Positions 14,143 through 19,786 of a stretch of 19,786 nt of DNA are shown piece by piece. Numbering within the stretch: the first letter of the stretch is position 1; every line of letters begins with the position of its first letter. Made by a program: the position numbers and the translations under genes. Below the pieces are notes generated by a model, which ran no database searches, was not told where the DNA came from, and saw only the letters and a program-made list of their open reading frames with translations. The stretch is from Porphyromonadaceae bacterium UBA7087 (GTDB lineage: Bacteria; Bacteroidota; Bacteroidia; Bacteroidales; Muribaculaceae), in NCBI GenBank assembly GCA_002493515.1, contig DKYZ01000042.1, forward strand, positions 1-19,786, written 5' to 3'.

Positions 14143-14766
14143 TCAGAACAGGTAGGCTGCCGAGATCGTCCAGTAATTGTTTTTTGCCTTGAGAGTCTCG
14201 ACATTGGCTTCGTTGAACACTTCTTTGGCCACGTTGTTCATACCGAATCCGTAGCTTCCGGCTATCTGCAGATGGCGGAAGAGCTCCAGGCCTACGCCGA
14301 CGTTCCAGGCTGCCTGGAATGTCTTGTCCATGATGCTTTTGTCGAGCTTGAACGCGAAGCTCGGGCCGGTGAAGAGATATGGCTTGATTATCGATGCCAC
14401 CACGGGAATCTGGAACTTATACTTGATGTTGATGGGAATCTCGAGAAAATTCTTTCCGTAGGTCATGTCGCTGTCGGTCACGTCTTTGGCCGCGCCATCG
14501 ACGTCGTCGGAAATGGCGTTGTTCATGCGGGAGTAGAGAAGGGAGGCGTCGAAGCAGAGGCCGACGATTGGCACGGTGAACTCGGCCATGACGCCGGCGT
14601 TCCATCCGCAGCTGTTGTCGGGCTGCAGATTCTTGTTCACATCGGAGAAATGGATCTTGTTGATGTTCATTCCGGCCTTGATGCCGAATCTGAACTGGGC
14701 GTTGGCGGAACTGATTCCGACTATGGCCACCATGAGGGCCAGCATGATTTTCTTGATACAGTTCAT
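14143..14766 (-). CDS. Outer-membrane beta-barrel protein, PorT-like
   Basis: A 207-residue secreted barrel protein. The signal peptide MNCIKKIMLALMVAIVGISS ends near ANA, before QFRFGIKAGMNINK. Strand-like segments follow (LCFDASLLYSRMN, FLEIPINIKYKFQI, FTGPSFAFKL, LQIAGSYGFGMNNV) and the end is ISAAYLF with a terminal phenylalanine. Family OMP_b-brl/PorT-like; ligand or partner unknown. It shares size, the FRxG-AGxN start, the LEIPxN strand and the AYLF end with the gene at 13412-14023, so the two are probably paralogs. It is transcribed alone, between its own -7 box (14800-14807) and the strong terminator at 14079-14120. Confidence 0.87.
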   Translation of the reverse strand: MNCIKKIMLALMVAIVGISSANAQFRFGIKAGMNINKIHFSDVNKNLQPDNSCGWNAGVMAEFTVPIVGLCFDASLLYSRMNNAISDDVDGAAKDVTDSDMTYGKNFLEIPINIKYKFQIPVVASIIKPYLFTGPSFAFKLDKSIMDKTFQAAWNVGVGLELFRHLQIAGSYGFGMNNVAKEVFNEANVETLKAKNNYWTISAAYLF

Positions 14767-14799
14767 AGTTTTTTAATTTGATTTGTCGTTAAACAGCCG

Positions 14800-14807
14800 C
14801 AAAGTTA
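14800..14807 (-). promoter_or_regulatory. -7 promoter box, outer-membrane protein gene
   Basis: The minus strand reads TAACTTTG, matching TAnnTTTG, 33 bp before the ATG at 14766. No TTTG lies at the expected 19-20 bp upstream, so the -33 element is weak or absent. Confidence 0.6.
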
Positions 14808-14850
14808 ATAAAATTTCGCAAAGGAGCTCGCATAATCCGGAAGTAATGTC

Positions 14851-14858
14851 TAATTTTG
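14851..14858 (+). promoter_or_regulatory. -7 promoter box of the SufT-like gene
   Basis: TAATTTTG matches TAnnTTTG. It ends only four bases before the first ATG (14863), so transcription would begin at or just after that codon. No clear -33 TTTG is seen. With the box at 14800-14807 it forms a divergent promoter pair. Confidence 0.6.
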
Positions 14859-14862
14859 CAAT

Positions 14863-15219
14863 ATGGAAGAAAACAAAAACATGAATACGGCGGCTGCGGC
14901 CGCCGATGAAGAGCTCCGCGTCACCGAGAAGGCCGTGGAGATGCTGCGCACTGTCTATGACCCGGAGATACCGGTCAATATCTATGATCTCGGCCTTATC
15001 TATAAGATTGACTACGACGTGGCCGACAAGACGCTTCATGTCGACATGACCCTGACGGCGCCCAGCTGTCCGGCAGCCGATTTCCTTATGGAGGATGTGC
15101 GCCAGAAGCTGGTGAGCATCGAGGGGCCCGAGAAGGTGGATCTCCGTCTTGTCTTCGAGCCGGAATGGAATCAGGATATGATGAGCGAGGAGGCAAAGCT
15201 CGAGCTCGGTTTCCTATGA
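14863..15219 (+). CDS. MIP18/SufT-family Fe-S assembly protein (DUF59)
   Basis: A 118-residue single-domain protein of the DUF59/MIP18 family, whose SufT and PaaD members help mature iron-sulfur proteins. The signature DPEIPVNIYDLGLIYKI (33-49) and the conserved cysteine C69 in TLTAPSCPAADFL are both present. About 18 poorly conserved, alanine-rich residues precede the domain. The first ATG lies almost on the predicted transcript start, so either the mRNA is leaderless or translation starts at the second ATG (14881, 112 residues), which has an A-rich leader typical of Bacteroidota. It is followed after 19 bp by lpxH and probably shares its transcript. Which Fe-S client it serves cannot be told; BioB is one of many possibilities. 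Confidence 0.88.
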   Translation: MEENKNMNTAAAAADEELRVTEKAVEMLRTVYDPEIPVNIYDLGLIYKIDYDVADKTLHVDMTLTAPSCPAADFLMEDVRQKLVSIEGPEKVDLRLVFEPEWNQDMMSEEAKLELGFL

Positions 15220-15238
15220 GCATTGATTACGTTTCGGG

Positions 15239-16003
15239 ATGGCAGAGGATATAAGAGGAAAACGCGGGAATACGTATTTCCTTAGCGACCTCCATCTGGG
15301 CGCTCCCTATTTTCCGGATTCGAGGGAGTCGGAGCTGAGGGTATGTGCGTTTCTCGACAGCATAAAGGAGGATGCGGCCACGATCTATCTGCTGGGCGAC
15401 ATTCTCGACTACTGGTATGAATACCGCTATGTCGTGCCCCGTGGGTTCGTGCGTTTCTTCGGCAAGCTTGCCGAGCTGAGCGACAGCGGCGTGAGGATAG
15501 TATGGTTCATAGGCAACCACGACATATGGATATTCGATTACCTTCCGTCGGAGCTCGGCATCGAGGTGGTAGACGGAAGCCTGACCGAGCGCGTAGGCGG
15601 CAGGACATTCTTCATGACCCATGGCGACGGGATAGGGAGGCTCAAGCCGAGCTTCCGGCTTATGCGCGCGCTTTTCCGCAGCAAGGTCTGCCAGTTTCTT
15701 TTTTCCGGTATCCATCCGCGCTGGACGGTGCCTTTCGCTTATAGCTGGAGCCGCCGCAGCCGCATGCAGGGTGAAAACCGTGGCATACCCGACAGCGAGC
15801 TTCTCTCCGGCCTCCGGACCTTCGCCCGGGAATATCATGAGTCGCATCCTCAGATAGATTTCTTCATGTTCGGCCACGTCCATGTCTTCACCCGCGAGCA
15901 GGTGGCGCCCGGCTGCGAGATGGTGGTGCTCGGGGAGTGGATACATACCTTCAGCTATGCCGTTTTCGATGGAAAAGAGCTGAAGTTAAGGAAGTGGAGC
16001 TGA
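15239..16003 (+). CDS. lpxH: UDP-2,3-diacylglucosamine diphosphatase, LpxH family
   Basis: A 254-residue calcineurin-like metallophosphoesterase. LpxH hydrolyses UDP-2,3-diacylglucosamine to lipid X and UMP at the inner membrane, the fourth step of lipid A synthesis. All metal-binding motifs are visible: SDLHLG (16-21), GDILDYWYE (53-61), GNHD (92-95), HGD (128-130) and GHVH (212-215). The region between HGD and GHVH contains the long basic helical insertion (about 135-180, RLMRALFRSKVCQFLF and WSRRSRM) that caps the lipid site in this family. Start ATG 15239 lies 19 bp after the SufT-like gene. Assignment to LpxH rather than another phosphoesterase rests on length and family habit, so the symbol is probable. 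Confidence 0.85.
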   Translation: MAEDIRGKRGNTYFLSDLHLGAPYFPDSRESELRVCAFLDSIKEDAATIYLLGDILDYWYEYRYVVPRGFVRFFGKLAELSDSGVRIVWFIGNHDIWIFDYLPSELGIEVVDGSLTERVGGRTFFMTHGDGIGRLKPSFRLMRALFRSKVCQFLFSGIHPRWTVPFAYSWSRRSRMQGENRGIPDSELLSGLRTFAREYHESHPQIDFFMFGHVHVFTREQVAPGCEMVVLGEWIHTFSYAVFDGKELKLRKWS

Positions 16004-16049
16004 AATTTATATGTTATAAAACATATTTACGACTTTTTGTCAATAAAAA

Positions 16050-16081
16050 TTTGGCAGGTTACAGGAAAAGCCGTAACTTTG
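16050..16081 (+). promoter_or_regulatory. Consensus promoter with no protein gene downstream
   Basis: TTTG (16050-16053) and TAACTTTG (16074-16081) are 20 bp apart, a full match to the Bacteroidota consensus. It points rightward, 47 bp after the lpxH stop, into a stretch with no plus-strand gene. Confidence 0.85.
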
Positions 16082-16086
16082 CATCG

Positions 16087-16175
16087 AACCTAAACACAAT
16101 CTTTTTTACCTTAAGATTTTTTACCTGTAGAAACTTATCAAAAGGGTGCGACCGAGGCGGTTATCACCCTTTTTT
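16087..16175 (+). ncRNA. Putative small RNA, about 90 nt
   Basis: The consensus promoter at 16050-16081 predicts a transcript starting near 16087. An intrinsic terminator at 16140-16175 would end it after about 90 nt. The 5' part contains two copies of TTTTTTACCT (16102-16111 and 16118-16127, the first overlapping its T run) and little stable structure. The 3' part is a two-tier hairpin: AAAGGGTG with CACCCTTT enclosing ACCG-AGG-CGGT, followed by T residues. No credible reading frame is present, and the next genes lie on the opposite strand. I do not recognise a known Rfam family. A trans-acting regulator or an antisense or 3'-region RNA are both possible. Confidence 0.6.
16140..16175 (+). 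terminator. Intrinsic terminator of the putative small RNA
   Basis: AAAGGGTG (16141-16148) pairs with CACCCTTT (16165-16172), enclosing a smaller ACCG/CGGT hairpin, with T residues running to 16175. The stem plus T run is a textbook factor-independent terminator on the plus strand. Confidence 0.8.
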
Positions 16176-16179
16176 AATT

Positions 16180-16214
16180 CAATCGCCCGCTGGCTCACAG
16201 TCAGCGGGCGATTG
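16180..16214. terminator. Perfect 13-bp hairpin, possible minus-strand terminator
   Basis: CAATCGCCCGCTG (16180-16192) and CAGCGGGCGATTG (16202-16214) are perfectly complementary around a 9-nt loop. It lies about 30 bp downstream of the minus-strand small membrane gene and five bases after the small-RNA terminator. No T tract follows on either strand. Confidence 0.6.
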
Positions 16215-16244
16215 GTTATAGGTCAATTGTCTGAGGGGGGAGCC

Positions 16245-16434
16245 TCAGCGGTCTCTGTAGCGCTTCTTGAGCGCGAAATAGCAGCAGACGATAATCACGA
16301 GCTCTGTGCCTATGATGCCATAGAAGCGCAGATACTCCCCGCTGCGCAGGAGGTCTGGTCCGAAAATGGAGGTCATCAGGGCCAGATAAATCAGCAGGAG
16401 CGAGGGAATGAGTATGTGTCGTTTTATTTTTCAT
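16245..16434 (-). pseudogene. Frameshifted small membrane protein gene
   Basis: On the minus strand a 61-codon frame begins KIKRHILIPSLLLIYLALM, continues through FGPDLLRSGEYLRFYGIIGT and ends CCYFALKKRYRDR-stop (16245). It has two hydrophobic segments and a basic end, a plausible small membrane protein, but no start codon of its own. The ATG at 16434, which overlaps the exonuclease stop as ATGA, is in a different frame. Removing one A from the AAAAA run after that ATG would give MKIKRHILIP and a complete 62-residue protein. The frame is also the same as that of the exonuclease, directly after its TGA. So it is a recent frameshift, a sequencing error, a slippage site or a readthrough extension. 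I do not recognise the family. Confidence 0.6.
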
Positions 16435-17126
16435 TTGTCGCTGTTCTTTTCCGGCGTTTCGCCCGCCCCCTGGCTTTCAGCGGGTCTGTCTTCGGCGATT
16501 TCCCTCAGATAGGGCGACTGGAGCGGGTCGAACTGTCCGGAAGATACTTTGTCATAAATGTCGATGCACGCCATGGCGTCGAGGGCCGCGTATGCCTGCT
16601 GGCTCTCGGTGAGCTGCGACGCCTCCCAGTTGGTGAGTCTCTGTCCTTTTGAAATGCGTTTGCCGAATACTATGCCGTAGATTTTTGTCAGGCTGTTGTC
16701 GGAGATATTGAATTTTTTCACATAATTCTGGAGGTCGACGAAGCCACGCGGCTCGATGGAGGCGATTTTGTTGAGATTGTGGAAATCGTCGTGGATCGAA
16801 AGCCCGACCTTAAGCACGTCGGGATCCTCAAGCAGCTGTTTGAGCTCGTCGGTCAGGCCGATATGGTTTAGCCGGATGAGATAGCATATGTCGCGCGTGG
16901 AGAGCTGGAGGAGGGAGACAATGTTGGTCTGCCCCTTCTTGAAGCTCGGGCGAGTTTCGGTGTCGAATCCTACTACGTCGCATTCCCGCAGTCTGGCTAC
17001 GGCTGCGCTCACTTCCTCGGGTTTCTCTATTAGAGAGATCTCGCCGTGGAAATGAGCCGCGGGCAGGGCGGCCAGTTCCTCTTTGGTTATAGAAATCTGA
17101 TAGGTCAGTCTGGGATTTTCGTTCAT
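16431..17126 (-). CDS. RNase D-like 3'-5' exonuclease (DEDDy)
   Basis: From the ATG at 17126 the product has 231 residues. It is a DEDDy-type 3'-5' exonuclease of the RNase D/WRN exonuclease group. The catalytic motifs are visible: Exo I VVGFDTETRPSF, Exo II VGLSIHDDFHNL and Exo III YAALDAMACIDIY with tyrosine four residues before aspartate. No HRDC domain is present, so it is a short, exonuclease-only form as is common in Bacteroidota. The RNA or DNA substrate is unknown. The frame continues up to 17174, but the TAATTTTG box at 17172-17179 places transcription start downstream of that codon. A GGGGGA stretch precedes the chosen ATG. Its TGA is followed in frame by the 61-codon membrane segment. 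Confidence 0.88.
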   Translation of the reverse strand: MNENPRLTYQISITKEELAALPAAHFHGEISLIEKPEEVSAAVARLRECDVVGFDTETRPSFKKGQTNIVSLLQLSTRDICYLIRLNHIGLTDELKQLLEDPDVLKVGLSIHDDFHNLNKIASIEPRGFVDLQNYVKKFNISDNSLTKIYGIVFGKRISKGQRLTNWEASQLTESQQAYAALDAMACIDIYDKVSSGQFDPLQSPYLREIAEDRPAESQGAGETPEKNSDK

Positions 17127-17171
17127 GTATGATCCCCCGTGATAAAATAAGGGTTTTATTGATATCGGATG

Positions 17172-17179
17172 CAAAATTA
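17172..17179 (-). promoter_or_regulatory. -7 promoter box of the exonuclease gene
   Basis: The minus strand reads TAATTTTG, matching TAnnTTTG, 45 bp before the ATG at 17126. A T-rich run lies at the -33 distance, but there is no exact TTTG. Confidence 0.6.
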
Positions 17180-17324
17180 ATAAAACCGCGCGTAAAAAAA
17201 GAAAAATTCAATTGAAAAGTTGCAAGTCTGTCAAAATTCTGAGCCGTTGGGAGGAAAAGAGATAATATAAATCAACTCGTGACTCGGCTGAGGCGTTAGA
17301 GACGGAAAATGGAACTTTGACTTC

Positions 17325-17978
17325 TCAGGAGGGCATCTCAAGATAGAGCGTGTCGGGATAATGTGTCTCGAGATACGTCCTGAGGTATTGCCGCGTGTCG
17401 TCGCAGATAATCCTGTCGCTGTCGAAATAGGGATTGTAGACGAGAGCGAATATTTTTATCCCATAGCTCTTGAGGGCATACAGAGTGAGAAGGGTGTCGC
17501 TCACCGAGCCGAGTTTGCCGTTGGTCACCACCACCGTGGGGAGCCGGTGCTCCCGGATGTAGTCGATTGTGAGACAGTCTTGCGTGAGAGGCACCATCAC
17601 ACCTCCGGCCCCCTCTATGAGGACATGGGAATATTTGTGCGACAGGGTCTCCGTGGCTTCTGCCACAATATGGAGATCAAGTTCCTTCCCGTCGATCTTC
17701 GAGGCAAGGAGAGGGGATGCCGGATATGAGAAAATCACCGGCGCCGTGATATGGCACAGGTCTTCGGCGGTAGGCGGTATTCCCATGATCTCGCGGTGGC
17801 GCTCTATGTCCTCGCTGAATTCGTTGTTGCCAGTCTGGATAAATTTCTGTGTTATGACGGAGAGTCCGTTTCCCGTCATCTCCTTTGCCAGCCATCCTGT
17901 GGCGAAGCTTTTTCCCACGTCAGTGCCGATGCCCGTGACGAAGAGCCGGGACGGCCATTCAATCTGCCTGAAATCCAT
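17325..17978 (-). CDS. bioD: Dethiobiotin synthetase
   Basis: BioD uses ATP and bicarbonate to close the ureido ring of DAPA, giving dethiobiotin. The 217-residue product has the P-loop GIGTDVGKS (16-24), with serine in place of the more usual threonine, then TQKFIQTG (43-50) where many BioDs have YKPVQTG, and HVLIEGAGGVMVPL (118-131). Length matches the family. It is separated from the bioA-bioF-bioG/C operon by about 8 kb and lies 105 bp downstream of glyA. No consensus promoter is evident before it, so it may be read through from glyA despite the hairpin at 18015-18045. Confidence 0.93.
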   Translation of the reverse strand: MDFRQIEWPSRLFVTGIGTDVGKSFATGWLAKEMTGNGLSVITQKFIQTGNNEFSEDIERHREIMGIPPTAEDLCHITAPVIFSYPASPLLASKIDGKELDLHIVAEATETLSHKYSHVLIEGAGGVMVPLTQDCLTIDYIREHRLPTVVVTNGKLGSVSDTLLTLYALKSYGIKIFALVYNPYFDSDRIICDDTRQYLRTYLETHYPDTLYLEMPS

Positions 17979-18014
17979 ATCTTTGAATTATAATAATTGT
18001 CCTTAATAAATTGT

Positions 18015-18045
18015 CCGCCGCCCCCTGAGGGTCAAGGGACGGCGG
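18015..18045. terminator. GC-rich hairpin between glyA and bioD
   Basis: CCGCCGCCCC (18015-18024) and GGGACGGCGG (18036-18045) form a 10-bp stem with one imperfect or G-U pair, around an 11-nt loop. It lies about 40 bp after the glyA stop. No strong T run follows on the minus strand, so it may only attenuate read-through into bioD. Confidence 0.55.
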
Positions 18046-18083
18046 AGAGTTTCATTATTTCGTTGTCATCGGTGAGCTCTGTC

Positions 18084-19364
18084 TTACCAGGCGAACATCG
18101 GATAATCGTTCATGAGCTCGTTGACCTCCAGACGCACCTCCTTGATAACCTCGGGGTTGTCGGCGTTCTCAAGCACGCGGTCGATATATCCGGCGATTTT
18201 CTCCATCAGGTCCTCCTTTGCGCCGCGTGTGGTGATGGCGGCTGTTCCGAAACGTAGGCCAGATGTGAGGAAGGGGCTGCGGGTGTCGTAGGGCACCATG
18301 TTCTTGTTGGCTGTGATGTCGGCCTCTACCAGAACGCGCTCAGCCTTCTTTCCGCTCATCTCGGGGAACTTGGGACGAAGGTCAACCAGCATGCAGTGGT
18401 TGTCAGTGCCGTCGGAAATAATCTTGTATCCGCGGTTGATGAGAGCTGTTGCCAGAGCGTCGGCGTTCTTCTTCACCTGGAGGGCGTATTCACGCCATTC
18501 GGGCTGGAGAGCCTCTCCGAAAGCCACAGCCTTGGCTGCAATCACGTGCTCGAGCGGACCGCCCTGCACTCCGGGAAATACCGCGGAGTCGAGCAGAGCC
18601 GACATCTTCTTGATCTCGCCCTTCGGGGTCTTCTTGCCCCAGGGGTTGTCGAAATCCTTGCCCATGAGGATCATTCCGCCTCTCGGGCCGCGGAGTGTCT
18701 TGTGGGTGGTTGTGGTCACGATGTGGGCGTGCTTTACAGGGTTCTCGAGAAGACCTGCTGCGATAAGGCCGGCGGGATGGGCCATATCCACCATGAAGAT
18801 GGCGCCGATCTCATCGGCGAGCTTGCGGATGCGGGCGTAGTCCCATTCGCGGCTGTATGCGCTGGCTCCGGCGATGATGAGCTTCGGACGCTCTGCGCGT
18901 GCCTTCTCCTCCATCTCCTCATAGTTTACGCGGCCTGTCTCGGGGCAAACCGTGTAGCTGATGGGGCGGAACATGAGGCCGGAGAAGTTCACCGGGCTAC
19001 CGTGGCTGAGATGACCGCCGTGGCTGAGGTCCATGCCCATGAAAGTGTCGCCGGGCTGCAGGCAGGCCATGAAGACCGCCATGTTTGCCTGGGCGCCGCT
19101 GTGGGGCTGCACGTTGGCCCATTCTGCGCCGAAAAGCTTCTTGGCACGCTCGATGGCAAGGTTCTCTGCCTCGTCCACCACCTGGCAGCCGCCGTAATAG
19201 CGGTGTGCCGGATAGCCCTCCGCATATTTGTTGGTGAGACACGAGCCCATGGCGCGCATCACCTCGTCGCTTACGAAATTCTCACTTGCGATAAGCTCGA
19301 TTCCGCGGCGCTGGCGAAGGTGCTCGCGGTCGATGATATCGAATACTTGGTTGTCTCTCTGCAT
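18084..19364 (-). CDS. glyA: Serine hydroxymethyltransferase
   Basis: GlyA is a cytosolic PLP enzyme interconverting serine plus tetrahydrofolate with glycine plus methylene-tetrahydrofolate, the main source of one-carbon units. The 426-residue product has IELIASENFVSDEVMRAMGS (22-41), LTNKYAEGYPAHRYYGG (43-59), NVQPHSGAQAN (84-94), VDMAHPAGLIAAG (192-204) and the Schiff-base lysine K222 in VTTTTHKTLRGPRGG. Length and motifs are entirely normal. It has its own consensus promoter and is followed by bioD. Confidence 0.97.
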   Translation of the reverse strand: MQRDNQVFDIIDREHLRQRRGIELIASENFVSDEVMRAMGSCLTNKYAEGYPAHRYYGGCQVVDEAENLAIERAKKLFGAEWANVQPHSGAQANMAVFMACLQPGDTFMGMDLSHGGHLSHGSPVNFSGLMFRPISYTVCPETGRVNYEEMEEKARAERPKLIIAGASAYSREWDYARIRKLADEIGAIFMVDMAHPAGLIAAGLLENPVKHAHIVTTTTHKTLRGPRGGMILMGKDFDNPWGKKTPKGEIKKMSALLDSAVFPGVQGGPLEHVIAAKAVAFGEALQPEWREYALQVKKNADALATALINRGYKIISDGTDNHCMLVDLRPKFPEMSGKKAERVLVEADITANKNMVPYDTRSPFLTSGLRFGTAAITTRGAKEDLMEKIAGYIDRVLENADNPEVIKEVRLEVNELMNDYPMFAW

Positions 19365-19430
19365 GTTTTTCTGTTAGTAAGGTTCAGTTGAAAAATAGTG
19401 ACGCGGCAAGTCGGATGACTTTCCGCGCCA

Positions 19431-19462
19431 CAAAAATAGCAAACATTTGCGACATACGCAAA
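19431..19462 (-). promoter_or_regulatory. Promoter of glyA
   Basis: On the minus strand TTTG (19459-19462) and TATTTTTG (19431-19438) are spaced by exactly 20 bp, a full Bacteroidota consensus. The box ends 66 bp before the glyA ATG, giving an mRNA leader of about 60 nt. Confidence 0.85.
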
Positions 19463-19507
19463 AAAAGATTCCTTTTGACGATGCCGAGCCTGTCTCAGGG
19501 CCTGTTT

Positions 19508-19786
19508 TCAGCCTCCGAAGTTGTCGTAATGGATGGCCGAGGGCTCGACGCCGAGGTTGTAGAGCATGTTGTTGACGGCGTTGCTCATCGGGCCGGGGCC
19601 GCACATATAATACTCTATGTCTTCCGGAGCCTCGTGGTCTTTCAGATATGTCTCGTACATCACGTTGTGGACAAAGCCGGGGGTGTAGGCCACTCCGGCG
19701 GCGTCGGCTGCCGGGTCGGGACGGTCGAGGGCGAGATGGAACTTGAAGTTGGGGAACTCCTTCTCAAGCTGCAGGAAGTCCTGGAG
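19508..19786 (-). CDS. nqrF: Na+-translocating NADH:quinone reductase subunit F, 3' end
   Basis: Only the last 92 residues are in the window; the gene continues beyond 19786. The visible part is the end of the ferredoxin-reductase-like NADH-binding domain: FHLALDRPDP, GFVHNVMYETYL and the diagnostic EDIEYYMCGPGPMSNAVNNM. It finishes IHYDNFGG, the usual NqrF C-terminus in Bacteroidota. NqrF takes electrons from NADH via FAD and a 2Fe-2S centre into the membrane NQR complex that pumps Na+. It is the last gene of the usual nqrA-F order, so the rest of that operon should lie to the right. Confidence 0.95.
   Translation of the reverse strand, partial: LQDFLQLEKEFPNFKFHLALDRPDPAADAAGVAYTPGFVHNVMYETYLKDHEAPEDIEYYMCGPGPMSNAVNNMLYNLGVEPSAIHYDNFGG

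Noticed and set aside
16216..16434. A 72-codon minus-strand frame starting MKNKTTHTHS
   Set aside because: Its composition is unlike a real protein after the first codons, while the frame one base away reads as a well-formed membrane protein; treated as the shadow of a frameshifted gene.
18396..19391. Long plus-strand frame of 331 codons opposite glyA
   Set aside because: It is antisense to a complete, strongly conserved serine hydroxymethyltransferase and is rich in H, A and V, as expected of a GC-rich shadow frame; no promoter or ribosome site.
1..19786. CRISPR arrays, tRNA and rRNA genes, insertion-sequence transposases
   Set aside because: I scanned for regularly spaced repeats, tRNA-like cloverleaf ends and DDE or HUH transposase motifs and saw none; the only transposase-like gene is the Rpn-family nuclease.

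Overview
The window comes from a member of the Bacteroidales (phylum Bacteroidota). A gut Muribaculaceae-like lineage is my best guess, but that is inference from gene repertoire and base composition. The phylum-level evidence is clear. Promoters match the Bacteroidota form (TTTG, 19-20 bp, TAnnTTTG) rather than the E. coli form. The final gene is nqrF of the Na+-pumping NADH:quinone reductase, and there are PorT-like outer-membrane barrels, an ORF6N protein and an Rpn-family nuclease.

Layout. Positions 1-1750 are an AT-rich accessory segment: about 560 bp without a convincing gene, then one ORF6N/PLD-like gene. That gene is bracketed by two near-identical 31-bp palindromes and by a duplicated copy of the neighbouring acetyltransferase gene's 3' end. 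Next, on the minus strand, come a GNAT acetyltransferase, a free-standing amino-acid adenylation enzyme and a small two-helix membrane protein (1750-3867), probably one operon. A palindrome-rich gap leads to a plus-strand Rpn-like nuclease with a 12-bp coding tandem repeat (4092-5009) and a 5'-truncated alpha/beta hydrolase remnant (5032-5454).

The central minus-strand block is the biotin operon bioA-bioF-bioG/bioC (5479-9342), with overlapping stops and starts. BioG (pimeloyl-ACP methyl ester esterase) is fused to BioC (malonyl-ACP methyltransferase). Upstream is another minus-strand unit: outer-membrane barrel, priA, and a K+/H+ antiporter closed by a strong intrinsic terminator. A second outer-membrane barrel has its own promoter and terminator. 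A divergent plus-strand pair encodes a SufT-like Fe-S protein and LpxH.

Downstream of lpxH there is a near-perfect promoter followed about 90 nt later by an intrinsic terminator, with no protein gene between them; this is a candidate small RNA. The right end, all minus strand, holds a frameshifted small membrane protein gene next to an RNase D-like exonuclease, then bioD (fourth biotin gene, separate from the operon), glyA and the 3' end of nqrF.

How the genes fit together. BioC and BioG open and close the disguised-malonyl route to pimeloyl-ACP, BioF and BioA make KAPA and DAPA, and BioD makes dethiobiotin. Only BioB is missing from the window. The most unusual items are the bracketed ORF6N cassette, the putative small RNA, and the 61-codon membrane reading frame that continues in frame after the RNase D stop codon but has no start of its own.
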